Counted from the stretch's first letter, positions 43,437-53,925 are shown. The stretch is 64,000 nucleotides of DNA from Puccinia triticina (GCF_026914185.1 NC_070569.1:1736001-1800000), one strand, 5' to 3'. Numbers and translations are program-made. The notes: generated by a model from the letters alone, not told the origin.

Positions 43437-46400
43437 ACAAAGCCCCTTTCAACGATTTGGCGGAACTCCGGACGTGGAGTCTTCTTCAGCGGGGTCTCAG
43501 TCCTTGATCCCAGGCGGAGCTCCTTAGCGCATGGCGGAGCGGAGAGTACTTGGCTTTTGCATCCAAGTACAAGCCAGTCGCACGCAAGATCAAACCAGTC
43601 AATGTTCCGATGCCTCAGGGACTTAATCCGCCGCTCCAGCGCCCTCCGCTTTCGCGGGATCCATATCAAGGGCTTCCCACAACACTGGCGGGCCCGTTTG
43701 TCCCCAAGGGAAGGGTGACTGCGGACCGTCTTTCTGTAGTGAATTTCGGGCCCAAAGGGTGGCTATACCCAGACAAGCTCAATCTCATCAAGAATGTCTT
43801 AGCGGAGCGGAATGCGGCCATCGCCTTCAATGAATCGGAGTGGGGTTTGTTAAAAGATTCATACGGTCTCCCATACATCATCCCCGTCGTCGAACACTCA
43901 CCTTGGCAGCAGAAGAAGATCCCCATTCCGGCGGCAAAGATGGACGAGTACACTCAGATTTTGAGAGAGCGGGTCCGCAACGGGCTCTACGAGCAGTCAA
44001 CCTCTTTGTACACTAGTCCGGTCTTTTGCGTCCTTAAGAGCAACGGGAAGCTCCGCGTTGTCCACGATCTCCAGCAGCTGAACAAAGTGACCGTCAAAGA
44101 TGCGGGCATTCCGCCCGCCACGGAGGAGTTTGTCGAATCATTCTCCGGACGCGCTTGCTATGGCCTTGGAGATATTCTTGGCGGCTACGATGAGCGCGCA
44201 CTGGATCCTATCTCCCGTCTGCTGACCACTTTCGACACTCCGCTTGGCAGATTTCAACTCACTCGCTTGCCTCAGGGGGCTACCAACTCCGTAGCCGTCC
44301 ATCAGGCCCAAATGATGTGGGTACTGCAGGACAAGATCCCGGAGCATGCCGGGGTGTTCATTGATGATGGCGGAATCAAGGGTCCCGCATCTGACTACGA
44401 CAATGAGGTTTTGAGTTGGCACTCCGGAATCCGGAGATTCATCTGGGGATACACTGAGACGCTGGAGCGAGTGCTTTTCAGGATTGAGTAGGCGGGGCTG
44501 ACGGTTTCCGCTGCAAAACTCGCCGCTTGTGTTCCGGCTCTTGAGATTGTGGGGCACGTCGTTTGCAAGGAGGGGCGGAGGATGGCAAGAAGCAAGGTGA
44601 ACAAGGTTCTCTCGTGGCCTACTCCGCAGAATGCGACGGAGGTCAGGGGTTTCTTAGGGGTGGTAGTGTACGTGCGCATCTTCATTCCCGCACTCTCACA
44701 AATCTGTCTTCCGCTCCGCCGTCTGATGCGCAAGGATGCGGACTTTGTTTGGTCTTCCGATTGCGAGGAGGCGTTTGGGAGGCTGAAGGCTTTGGTCGGA
44801 AGTGATATTGTCTTGGTGAAGATCAACTACGGACCCGAAGCGGGGATTTTGAAACTCGCAGTCGACTCTAGTTTCCACGCCGTTGGTGCTGTTCTCACTC
44901 AAGCGGACTCCGCAGGGCGGGACCGCCCCGCTTTGTATGAATCACTATTGTTCTCCGAGGTGGAGTCGCGCTACTCTCAGCCCAAACTGGAGCTGTGCGG
45001 AGTGGCAAGGATCCTGAAGAAGTTGCAGACGATCCTTTGGGGGCAACACTTCCAGCTTCTTGTTGATGCCCAATCCTTAGTTCAAATGATTAATTCCCCA
45101 AGCCTGCCCAACGCCCCGATGACGCGCTGGGTGTCTTTCATTCATTTGTTTTCCTTCGACATGGTGCACCGCCCCGGTAAAAGTTTCACGATGCCCAACG
45201 GTCTATCTCGTCGTCCACGAGGGGATGACGAGTCGGACCCTCCCCCTTCCGACTTTGATGAGGACGCTCCGCATGTCCAGCCGTTGCATTCTTATACAGG
45301 TGCGGAGCTCGCGGACTATCACAGGTATCAAGAAGGCTTTTGGAGACAGATGGAGCTCTATTTGACGACCTTGCTCTGCCCTCCCGGTATGGATTTGGCG
45401 GAGTTCCGCGCGCTTCGGCGGAAGGCTGCGGAGTTTTTCGTGCAGGCGGGACGCCTTTTGAAGAGAGGTTCTCCGCTACCCCGCATCGTAGTCACAATCC
45501 CGGACAAACAGGACTCAATTCTCCGCAGGCTGCACAAAGATTTGGGCCACCGCGGAGTTGCGGAAACTTACCGACGGGTTGCGGAGCGGTTCTGGTGGCC
45601 TTCTTTGAAGCAGGCCGTCGCGCGTTGGTGCCAGAGCTGCGAGGCCTGCCAGAAGAGGGACCTCTGGCGGCCTTTGGAAACGCGGTACCCGACTGGGGAG
45701 GAGACGGTTTTCGGAAGAGTGTCGATGGACGTGGTCCACATCAAAGCCGGAGGGGCCAAGAACCTCATCGTTGCGCGCGACGACTTCTTGGGTTGGGCGG
45801 AAGCAAAATTTCTCAACAATCTATCGTCGGAGGCCGTAGCCGCATTTTTGCACGAGCACTGGACCATGCGATATGGTCTTGCGCGCTCCTATTCAACGGA
45901 CAGAGGCTCGGAGTCCGGCGGAGCGCTTGCGGAGATGCTCCGGGCGCTGCCAGGGCAGCATCGCGTATCTACCCCTTACTATCCGGAGGTTCAGGGCATG
46001 GTTGAGCGTGGGCACGCGCCACTCAAGGCGGCGTTGGTGAAACTAGCCGGAGAATCAGGCAAGAATTTCCAAAAAGTTTTGCCCCTGGTGCTTTTTGCCG
46101 ACCGGATCTCGACTAAGCGTACGACAGGATACTCCCCGTACAAGCTTGTTTTTGGCCAGCGAGCGGCGCTGCCAATTGATCTGGACATAGAGTCCTATTT
46201 GGGTGTTGACTGGGAAGAGGTCCGGGACACGGCGGGTTTGTTGGTGGCGCGGTCGAAACAGCTGGAGTGGAGCAAAGAAACTTGGGCGGTGGCGTACGAG
46301 CGCTTGATGAAAGCGCGCGGCAAATCAGTCCGCTGCTGGGCGGACAAGAATTCTAGTCGATTCCGCGCTCCGCTCTCCGCGGGCGACCTCGTCCTTGTTT

Positions 46401-46590
46401 ATAATCGATCTCTCAAAGTTCAGTGGGGGCAGCTGTTTGCTCACAAATGGAACGGCCCCTACCGGATCGTCCAGCAGGTTCAAGGAGGCTCTTACTTCCT
46501 TGCCAAGCTTGATGGGACGGAGCTCAAGCGCCAGTTTGCGGCGGATCAGGTCAAGCGGTACTTTCCGCGTGGGGGCATTACTGACCAAAA
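43437..46590 (+). pseudogene. Element D pol (RT, RNase H, integrase) with two stops
   Basis: The order is: an N-terminal region (KYKPVARKIKPVNVP); RT with VFIDDGGIKGP (near 44357-44390); RNase H (LAVDSSFHAVGAVLT); integrase with an HHCC finger (HKDLGHRG...CEACQKR), D (MDVVHIKAG), D (STDRGSE) and E (GMVERGH); and a C-terminal domain with YNRSLKVQWG. Stops are TGA at 43505-43507 and TAG at 44489-44491, where E has a sense GAA codon (IEEAG). Otherwise the frame is open to TAA at 46592-46594, which lies inside predicted intron i4. If i4 is spliced the protein would continue into the 3' LTR region. There is no chromodomain. GCGGA words are very common. Confidence 0.88.
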
Positions 46591-46707
46591 GTAAGTCCCC
46601 CTCCTTAGTATGCACCTTGGGCTCTACTGCCGTCATAGTCGTAAGCTCTACTCCAGCCACTGTTGTGAGCCGCCTGCGGGGACCCCTCCTCTTTCCGTTT
46701 TCTTTAG
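46591..46707 (+). other. Predicted intron i4 of element D (over the pol stop)
   Basis: This is a 117-nt segment from GTAAGTCCCCCTCC to TTTTCTTTAG with TAGTATGCACCTTGGG and CACTGTTGTGAGCC blocks. It contains the pol stop codon. Removing it would replace the last residue with FSLSLLAAHPSKES and a longer tail. Confidence 0.5.
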
Positions 46708-46763
46708 GTTTTCCCTCTCTCTCTTGGCCGCGCATCCGTCGAAGGAGTCTGGGGACAGACTCC

Positions 46764-46777
46764 AAGTGGTGGGTGGA
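46764..46777 (+). other. Element D polypurine tract
   Basis: The purine-rich AGTGGTGGGTGGA directly precedes the 3' LTR. It is equivalent in position to the AAGTTGGGGGAGGA tract of E. Confidence 0.6.
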
Positions 46778-47684
46778 TGTGGTGGCCCCTCTTGTGGCCA
46801 GATAGTCAGGAGCAATTCCACCGCCTCCGCCAGCAGGATGACCATCAAGACTCAAATTCCTCCTCACTCCTCAAGACTCAAGAATTCCCCCCCCTTCAAG
46901 ATCCTCAAGACTCTCAAAATTCTACACTCCCCATCTCTCCTCATCTTTTACCCTTCTCTTCCATACTCCTTCCCCTCTTCTTTTTCTCTCCTTCCATATC
47001 CCCTCTTCTTTTTCTCAGTTCCCAGCCTTTTTCAGCTTTCTTGGTCCTAACACAGCGCCTGCTGTGGGTTTATTCCCTGGTTGTTTCTGGTTCTCTTCTT
47101 TCTGTTTTGTTCTGTCTGTTCTGTCCTGAGTGTTTCTGCCTCTTCCTTCCTCTTTTCCTTCTTCTTTCCTCTGGTTCTTCTCCTTCTGTCTCATCTCACT
47201 TTGATTTCCTTGTTTCTTTTTTTTGTGTTTTCTTTTCTTTCCTGTTTCTCTTGTTTGTTGTGTGTGTGTGCGCGCGTAGCGCGCGGAGGATGTGATGAAA
47301 TCTATGTGACATGTGGCTCTCCCGGAGTCCAAGTTCGCCAAACTTGGATGATGGGAGAGGCATAGCATTCTGATCCCCAGAATACGGTCCATCACGGAGT
47401 TTATAGATCAATCTTCAGAGTTCAGATTCGAGCTCCGCTCGCCAATCATTCATCATCAGAGTTTCCAGATCCCCTTCTTTCCGCTTCCTTAAGATCACAC
47501 CTCCCTTTTCCGCAAACAAAACAACCGCCGCCGAGGATCCAAAACCCCGGCGAACATCTCAAAACCACCAGCTATCCTCGATCCTTTTCCGCGCTCATCT
47601 CCACGGACCACCGCACGAGGGCAGCCTAAACAGCACCCATCCCCTCACACGACTGCCTCCGCTTGTATGGACAGGAGTCCCTCA
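46778..47684 (+). repeat. Element D 3' LTR
   Basis: This 907-bp LTR differs from the 5' copy at about seven places (for example CTTGTGG for CTCGTGG and GATAGTC for GCTAGTC). It is followed by target duplication ACGC and then GCGGCGAGGATTTG, which matches the uninterrupted paralogue at about 22974. Confidence 0.9.
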
Positions 47685-47688
47685 ACGC

Positions 47689-49051
47689 GCGGCGAGGATT
47701 TGATCTGAGATGGGTGGTAGTGATGGAATAGGACAAACAATATAGGAAAGAAGAGGAATTTGGATGGTCAGTTTTGTTGATGTTGTTTTGGGTGATCGGG
47801 GTTGAATGCTTACTAGTCTCTCTTCTTCACAAATGTTTTGATATAATGCGCGTGAAGGAAAGAGACTAGTCAGTTGTGGCAATACTTTTGCTTTTGAGTG
47901 CGGCGGAAAAGTATTGGTTAGGTTTGCTGATGTTGGTTAGGTTTGGGTGTGGTCGAACTCAGTTTGCTTCAGATGCGAGTGACAATTGGATGTGCTGCGC
48001 TGCGTGCGCTGAAATTTGTCCTAACTTAACAAGGAGCCAAACAATTGAGGGTGGGTTTGATGGATGACGAAGTGCCCTTGCATGGATTCGTGTCCGGGAG
48101 GGTGAGGTTTTGATTTGCTCAAGCTGGGAAGACTGATGACATCAACGACAAGGGCCGGAGTGGGCATCTGCCATGACAGGGCAATCCCGGCCGCCGTACA
48201 AGTTCGGGAGTAACGGCCTGGAGTTTCGGGCCTCAGCGGAGGCAGTGAGCACTTGGGGACGGATGCTGAGCATGTTGACGAGTTTCCTAACGCCGATTGC
48301 AGTGTGGCGGTAGTACTTGAAAACGTAGACGGCTGTTGGGCGACTTGGGGCCTGCGAATCGGCAGTTGCAGTTGGTCATCCCGGGCGCACCCGAAGGCTG
48401 GCAATCGATGTTCCGCTGGCCAATATTTCCAGTTGACCGCCACGCCCACGCCTCGTTTTTCAGCCAGCTTCGCGCCCCGTGGGACTCTCTTATAGGTCAC
48501 ATCGGGGCCCCTAAGGTACGCGTCCTCCATCCCAGTTGGCAGTCACTAGGCGATAAATAACTGGATCAAGCGCAGGCAATCCGATGAGCAGACTGTGTGG
48601 TCAGAAGCAAACCACATTAATGCCGAACGTCAGGAGCAAACATATTTACGAACACGCAAGAATTGCACGGTCGCCTGGATTGATTGTCAGACCACCACCA
48701 AGCGCTGTCCGCGGGCCTCGTTATCCAAGTTCGTCATTCTCCATCATCTCATGTTGCCTGCCACTATTCGAGTGTTGGGTCCTGCATCTTCAGTAACAAC
48801 CATTTTCTTCTTTCTCTGGTGTACAGCCATTTCCATGATTATGAACCAGTCCATTTTGCTTTTGATCCCAACTCTGGAATATTGGTGTCGATGGGACTAT
48901 TGCGTCTGAAAAAGGGAGAGACAACATCCGTTCGGTAGTACAACGGAACCAACACATCGTAAGGTCTCAACACCCCTCGATCAACACCAGCCAACGCCTG
49001 TTCAAGCCGCACCCAAGCCAGTCCATCCTCAAGAGTGAAACGCCCGCCGCC
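47689..49051. other. Intergenic region upstream of the secreted-protein gene
   Basis: It starts with the continuation of D's target site and a short palindrome with arms ACTAGTCTCT and AGAGACTAGT (47811-47875). Bases 48020-48560 are more GC-rich and open on both strands (a 169-codon frame on minus, shorter ones on plus). Neither translation resembles a known family, so this may be a gene relic. No promoter motif is clear. Confidence 0.5.
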
Positions 49052-49564
49052 ATGAAACTTGCAACACTGCCCCAAGGGATCTTCCTAGCGGTTCTTCTCC
49101 TGTCATCGACCGTCTGGGCAAAGTACACATGCGCCCACTGTGGGAAAGGAGATGCTGACATCAAGGTGACAGGCCACCAGCTCGAGGAAATGGACACATG
49201 CGGCTTCGACCTTGGCGCCCAAGGATCCTGCGCACGCCAATGCCGGAAGCAGATCTTGTGGTGTAAGGCATGCCACAAGTGGACGGGCCGGAATGTCCCG
49301 GGCGATGCGACCCTCACTGCATGTGGTCATCATCAACATTATTACCAGGTCGATCCTATTACTGGGGTTAGAGCACCGCCCCTCATCCCATACAAAGAGC
49401 CTGGCGCACCGCCCCCCATCCGATCCAAACGACCAAGAGGCAGGCCGCCTGGAAGTGGAAGTGCCAGGCGTAAAAAAGGTCCAACCAATGCAGAAGACGC
49501 TTCAACCTCAGCAGCGGACGATTCAACCTCAAATGCTCCTCGGGTATACTATAACTGGTTGTAA
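49052..49564 (+). CDS. Secreted cysteine-rich protein with AT-hook, candidate effector
   Basis: This is a single-exon gene of 170 residues with a good start context (GCCGCCATGA). Residues 1-23 are a typical signal peptide (hydrophobic FLAVLLLSS, likely cut after VWA). The mature part has eight cysteines (27, 30, 50, 60, 64, 71, 74, 91), with CxxC at 27-30 and 71-74 and His at 93, 94 and 96. That spacing could bind zinc or form disulfides. A YxC motif at 25-27 is common in rust secreted proteins. Residues 127-134 (RPRGRPPG) are a canonical AT-hook core, followed by basic RRKK at 139-142, an acidic Ser/Thr stretch and YYNW. Secretion plus an AT-hook and nuclear-signal-like cluster suggests a protein delivered to the host nucleus, but this is inference. 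The nearest genes are TE relics. Confidence 0.75.
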   Translation: MKLATLPQGIFLAVLLLSSTVWAKYTCAHCGKGDADIKVTGHQLEEMDTCGFDLGAQGSCARQCRKQILWCKACHKWTGRNVPGDATLTACGHHQHYYQVDPITGVRAPPLIPYKEPGAPPPIRSKRPRGRPPGSGSARRKKGPTNAEDASTSAADDSTSNAPRVYYNWL

Positions 49565-49911
49565 AGTCTATTGACACATACCTGGCTTGTTGCACAGCAA
49601 TCTGTTTCAAAACTTTGATTTATGGCAACCTACAGTGCCCCGCACCTCTTCTCAACTACCCTGTGCCTGCAAAAAATGTTATGCCCCCATAAATTGTTCA
49701 CAATTTGCCCTATAGCCACATACTATATATTTCTATGGAGCTTGCAGAGAAGAGTTTTATGTAGCAGATCCCTCTGGGATGCCTCAATCAAACATTATCA
49801 GTTTTTTGGGTTGTCAAATTTGGAATGGTTGCCTTTAACCCCATATTTTTGGGGTATACTATGGAATTATAAAGTATGTTTTATGTACTTAAGTGTTAAG
49901 TTATGTATTTA

Positions 49912-50089
49912 CAGTCAAACCTGTCTAAGGGCATGCCCTTTTAACAGCATAATCTGCCTAACAGCATAGAAAAAGACTTCCCCAGATTCTTGATTTCCCA
50001 GCAAAATAACCATCTCTAAGGGCATAACCTGCCTAAAGTCATACCAAAAGTCTTCTCCCAAAAGGTATGCCCTTAGACAGGTTTGACTG
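49912..50089. mobile_element. Pogo/Tc1-type MITE, 178 bp
   Basis: Its inverted ends CAGTCAAACCTGTCTAAGGG are flanked by TA at 49910-49911 and 50090-50091. CAGT-type ends with TA duplication fit pogo/Fot1-like transposases of the Tc1/mariner group. It is non-coding. Confidence 0.85.
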
Positions 50090-50231
50090 TAAACTGCTTT
50101 GAACCACATGATGAGGTAACTTGTCACCACACCACAATTGTGTGTGTGTTTTCTACAAAATTTTTATGCTTTGTAAGTGTTGCTAGCAGGAACCATTGTG
50201 AGTTCTTGTCTCCAAATTCTCTTCCTCCTAG

Positions 50232-50682
50232 CAACACTGGGTTGCTACGCTAACCATAGCGGTTAGCGTAGCGTAGCGCAGCGCAAATGCGCTATTTTTT
50301 AGCGTAGCGTTAGCGCAATTGCACGCATATGCGCTAACGCTACGCGCACGCGGTGCGCAGCTATTTTAGCTGATAGCGTAGCGTTAGCGCAGATGCGCGC
50401 AATTGCGCTAACGCTAAACATGCAGGGCGCAAAAGAGCGCGCGCTACGCTGCGCTACAGCGCCTTTAGCGGGGAAAAAGGGCTTTTTTTCCGCTAAAAGC
50501 GCTGTAGCGCAGCGCAGCGTAGCGTAGCGACTGAAGCGGCGCGCTAACGCTAACAAAGAATTGGCGCGCTGTTAGCGCCGCTGAAAATTAGCGCAGCGTA
50601 GCGGCGCTAACAGCGCGCTAACGCTATGCAAAATAGATGGGCGCTTTTTGCCGCTACGCTAACGCGTAGCGACCCAGTGTTG
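50232..50682. mobile_element. Word-repeat TIR element W1 (GCGTAGCG type)
   Basis: This 451-bp element has ends CAACACTGGG...CCCAGTGTTG and a 7-bp duplication CTCCTAG at 50225-50231 and 50683-50689. Nearly the whole interior is built from a few words (TAGCG, CGCTAACG, GCGC) and their complements. It folds around a centre near 50475-50480 (GCGGGGAAAAAGG / CTTTTTTTCCGC). It has no coding capacity. Confidence 0.8.
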
Positions 50683-50689
50683 CTCCTAG

Positions 50690-51082
50690 GAACAAAGGGT
50701 AATTACGTTACGTTGTGTTATTATGCACAATTTGGGTAACGTAACTACCCCCGTTATCTGAGGCCCCCCGTTACTTTACTAGTAATGGTCTCATTTCAGG
50801 CCCGGCGCATAACGCAACGGGCCTCAGAAATGAGGCCAGTTATTAAGTTATCCGGGGGATAACGCAATAACGGGTCATTCAAATTAAGGCTTTTTCAGCC
50901 TCATTTTTGCCCACTCTCAGGGGCTCCGCACGCCCGGATAACGCAACAAGCATAAAAAAACGGCTTCATGTGGTGCAATAATGTAATTGCACCGCCGTTA
51001 TGCGTAACGGGTAGATAACAACAAAAAATCTGTTACGTTACCGTTATCTACGTGTTACGCGTAGCGTAACTACCCTTTGTTG
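50690..51082. mobile_element. Word-repeat TIR element W2 (GTTACG/ATAACG type)
   Basis: This 393-bp element has ends (G)AACAAAGGGTA...TACCCTTTGTTG and the same 7-bp duplication CTCCTAG on both sides (50683-50689 and 51083-51089). It therefore abuts W1 and shares the middle copy. The interior is rich in CGTTAC, TTATC, GGATAACGC and complements. It is non-coding. Confidence 0.75.
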
Positions 51083-51403
51083 CTCCTAGGCCAGGAGCCC
51101 TCACAATGTGTGCCATAAATAAATATCCATGTACATGTTTATTTCTCAGGCTAGGTAAAAAATTTCCAAGGACTGTCTAAGACTATTGCAATACAGCTGT
51201 AGGATGAATTTTCCCCTAGAAACATGAAAAATTATCAGAAAAAAGCCCCCTTACCCCTTGTTGCTCTAGCTCCACTCTTCTACCTTGACAAAAGCCAACT
51301 CAGGATCAAAACCCTTGTCCAAGACAGCTTTACTCCATTTTTATTCTTCTGCTATTGAGATCATCACCTGCTTGGTAAAAAATCCCTCATTGTTTGACTC
51401 AAA

Positions 51404-52275
51404 ACCCCTTTGCCTTTGATCCCCAACTGGATGGCAACTCCATTAACTTCCCTGCTTGGCAATCCAGATTCAAGGATGTTTTAGCTATTCAGGTGGTGGG
51501 TGCTTGAAATTGTACACAGGAAGGTCCCTCACCCACAAGAACAACTGTCTGATGCAAACCCAATTGTTTGCACGGAGAAAGGGTACAACCCAGAAGAATT
51601 CCGGACTAATTGGGATACACTATCTGATGTAGCTTGCTCTACCATCAAGCTTACGCTTTTGGTTGACGTATCCATCTGGCACTGCTACAAAGATCTCAAG
51701 CCCACCAGCAAGCTGTTTGATACCATCTGCAAAGCGTATGAGAGGAACACCTGGGCCTGCAGACAGATGCTTGAAGACTTGTTCTGGTGTGCCAGACACA
51801 ACCAAAGTCTTTGCATTGGCAAATGGATTGCTTGGTTTTGCAACACAGCAACAGACCTCATTAGTGTCAAGCTTACCCCAAACAATCAGAATCTGTGATT
51901 GACTCCTTCACCAGGAAAAAACAATGATCACTTGTCTGCAGGTGACATAGCAAAGTAAAAAAGGGCCTTTTCACTATTTCATGTCACTTTTAGGCAAGTG
52001 ATCATTGTTTTTTCCTGGTGCTTTGAGGTCTCAATGACTCCTGGAAACCAATTTGGGATCATCTTGTTTACTCTCCGGTTGAGTTCTCTCTCAAAAATGC
52101 TATAGGTGCTCTGGAGTTGCATGAAGTCTCAACTCAAGTCTTGAACAAGCATTTTGATGCCACTGCCTCCGCCGCAAAGACCAAACCTAAACTAGGCTGT
52201 TGGAACTCTGGCCAGAAGGGCCATCACTCAACCAGGTGCCCAAATCTATCTATCAAGAAGAAGCATGATGCTTAA
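51404..52275 (+). pseudogene. Decayed Ty1/copia gag
   Basis: The translation shows a copia-type Gag start (LDGNSINFPAWQSRFKDVL near 51429-51475). A longer frame at 51500-51898 follows (LFDTICKAYERNTWACRQML). Then, after MITE M1, a knuckle-like GCWNSGQKGHHSTRCP near 52197-52243 appears in which the second Cys is Ser. Several frameshifts and stops occur. No LTRs are recognisable. Bases 51090-51403, between W2 and this relic, show nothing else. Confidence 0.6.
51909..52020. mobile_element. MITE M1 (CACCAGGAAAAAA ends)
   Basis: This 112-bp element is almost a perfect hairpin: CACCAGGAAAAAACAATG ... CATTGTTTTTTCCTGGTG. CTT is duplicated at 51906-51908 and 52021-52023. It lies in the copia gag relic. 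CAC ends with a 3-bp duplication suggest a CACTA-like transposase. Confidence 0.85.
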
Positions 52276-53640
52276 TCTAAGTCAACTGAAGCTCAAGCTG
52301 AGTCTTTCTCCTTTGACACTCTGGGAAACTATGAATTAGATGACTGCAACATTGTATGGGGCTAAGGAGGACAACCCTCCAGACAAAATTGTTATTCTTG
52401 ACAAACACAACTCTGCTGTAAGTTAATGGTCAATCTTTCAAGCGCGTTTGATTTCTGGATACTTATTCACTGTTGTGGTGTTTACCTGTGCCTTGCCTAT
52501 ACTTTCTGACCAACTTGAAAAAAATGGGTGCAAGACAATAGTGTTCCCATGTAAGTTGTGAGGTTTTTCTGAGATGGCCTTCCTTTCAATTAGATTGGCT
52601 TATCAGTTTGACCATTTTAAATTCCAGCTGCTGCTCTAAAATCTCCTGCCCTACTTACGAGTTCCAGCGGTGGGCAGATACGTTACCCAAAATTCCGTAT
52701 TTTTGCTTTGTAAATTTGAATTTTGCACACAAAGGTTCAAGTTATCAGCAAGATTTAGAGATCAGGGCTTTGTAACACCATTATCTTCAATTTGTGCCAA
52801 AAATATCCAAACATCTTATGGAAAACTTGGAAAGGGGACATTTCTACCCACTAACCAACCTTTATTCTCACACCGGAGAGGTAGGAATGTTTTATTTCAA
52901 AGAAACAAGACATAATAGAATAAAAAAGAGGAGCCCAACAGAGCAGGGGTGGTTTAGATTCCTTGGAAAGGTGGCTGGATCCTGCTAATCAGGTGTGGTT
53001 GTGATCCCAGGAGATAGATAAAGTGGGGGGAGCAAGTTGTGTAGGGGAGGGGCTATTACTTACTTATGGAATAACCTCCCCAAGAGAAAACTAGCTCAAA
53101 GAGTATGTGAGGACGGAAAAATAGAAGGCTTAATACAACAAATTCCTAAGAGCAAGATCTACTGATTGCTTGATAATGAATCAAGAGGAAGAGAATTTGA
53201 GTGCTGTCAGAATATCAAGTGGGTGTATGAAGCTGAAGAAAGGAATCAGGAGAGGAGAACTAACTTCCTTAATAATATTTCTTCCTCCAAGGGAAGATCA
53301 TTATCCTGGTCAGTCTTCAAGTCCTTTGTTGGATCAAGTGAGAGGCAAGTGGCCAGTTGGGGTTAGTGGGACATCTCTCTGAATCTCCAATCCTGGTATT
53401 TGAGTGATGAGCTTTATAGGTGACAGTTTCCATTCATGGGGACTTGTCACTTGTCTGTTAATGACCCGCTTGCCGCCTATTTTGCATGACAGATTTGAAA
53501 ACCCAAAACAGCTGTTGGACACATCCTTTAGTTCGCGGCAGTACGCGCCAAGACCCTTTTGATCATTCTTTTTATAATGTAATATTATTTCAGTGAGGTC
53601 TTTTTATGTTATGCTGGCTTGTGCTTTGCAGGCAGAAGTT
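52276..53640. other. Intergenic stretch
   Basis: No gene is supported. Two open frames (52670-52915 and 53170-53382) have no recognisable motif. A purine-rich stretch lies at about 53010-53060. Confidence 0.5.
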
Positions 53641-53659
53641 TATAAGTTCTACTTTCATG

Positions 53660-53925
53660 GTGGCTTGTGCTGTGTAGCCAGCTGACATTCCTGGTCATTG
53701 AAAGGGATGAGTCCTTCCAATGACCAGCAACAGTCATTGAGAGGGTTGTTTCCTCCCAATTACCAGTCTCAACTGGTCATCAAGAGGGATGAGTCCTCCC
53801 AATGATCAGCCCCAGACATTGCAAGTAATGTGTCCTACCAATGACCAGCACCGGTCATTGAGAGGTTTTTTTTACTCCCAATGGCTGGTCTGCGGCGGCC
53901 ATCAAGGGGGGAGTGTGAAAGGGTG
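53660..53925. repeat. Array of palindromic units (GGTCATT...AATGACC)
   Basis: Five or six units of about 45-50 bp recur, such as GGTCATTGAAAGGGATGAG followed by TCCTTCCAATGACC, each self-complementary. The core (AGGGATGAGTCCTTCC) is organised like the unit core of the 13.4-kb array (GGGAGGGAGTCCGCCC). The two arrays may derive from related transposons. Confidence 0.65.

Larger units (their letters stand above)
23318..47684 (+). mobile_element. Ty3/gypsy element D, outermost of a three-level nest
   Basis: LTRs of 908 bp (23318-24225) and 907 bp (46778-47684) have TG...CA ends and about 7 differences. A 4-bp target duplication ACGC lies at 23314-23317 and 47685-47688. Together the flanks rebuild a paralogue of the uninterrupted sequence near 22968-23033. 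The internal region is split by element E at about 25972-42383. Coding is on the plus strand: gag, end of protease, then RT-RH-IN. Three nonsense changes (25048, 43505, 44489) disable it. Confidence 0.9.

Noticed and set aside
48021..48530. A 169-codon minus-strand gene upstream of the secreted protein
   Set aside because: Both strands are open over the same GC-rich stretch, the translation has no recognisable domain, and there is no splice or start support.
50232..50682. Simple microsatellite or assembly artefact of GCGTAGCG
   Set aside because: The region has defined inverted ends, a 7-bp target duplication and three relatives of different composition, so it is a discrete element.
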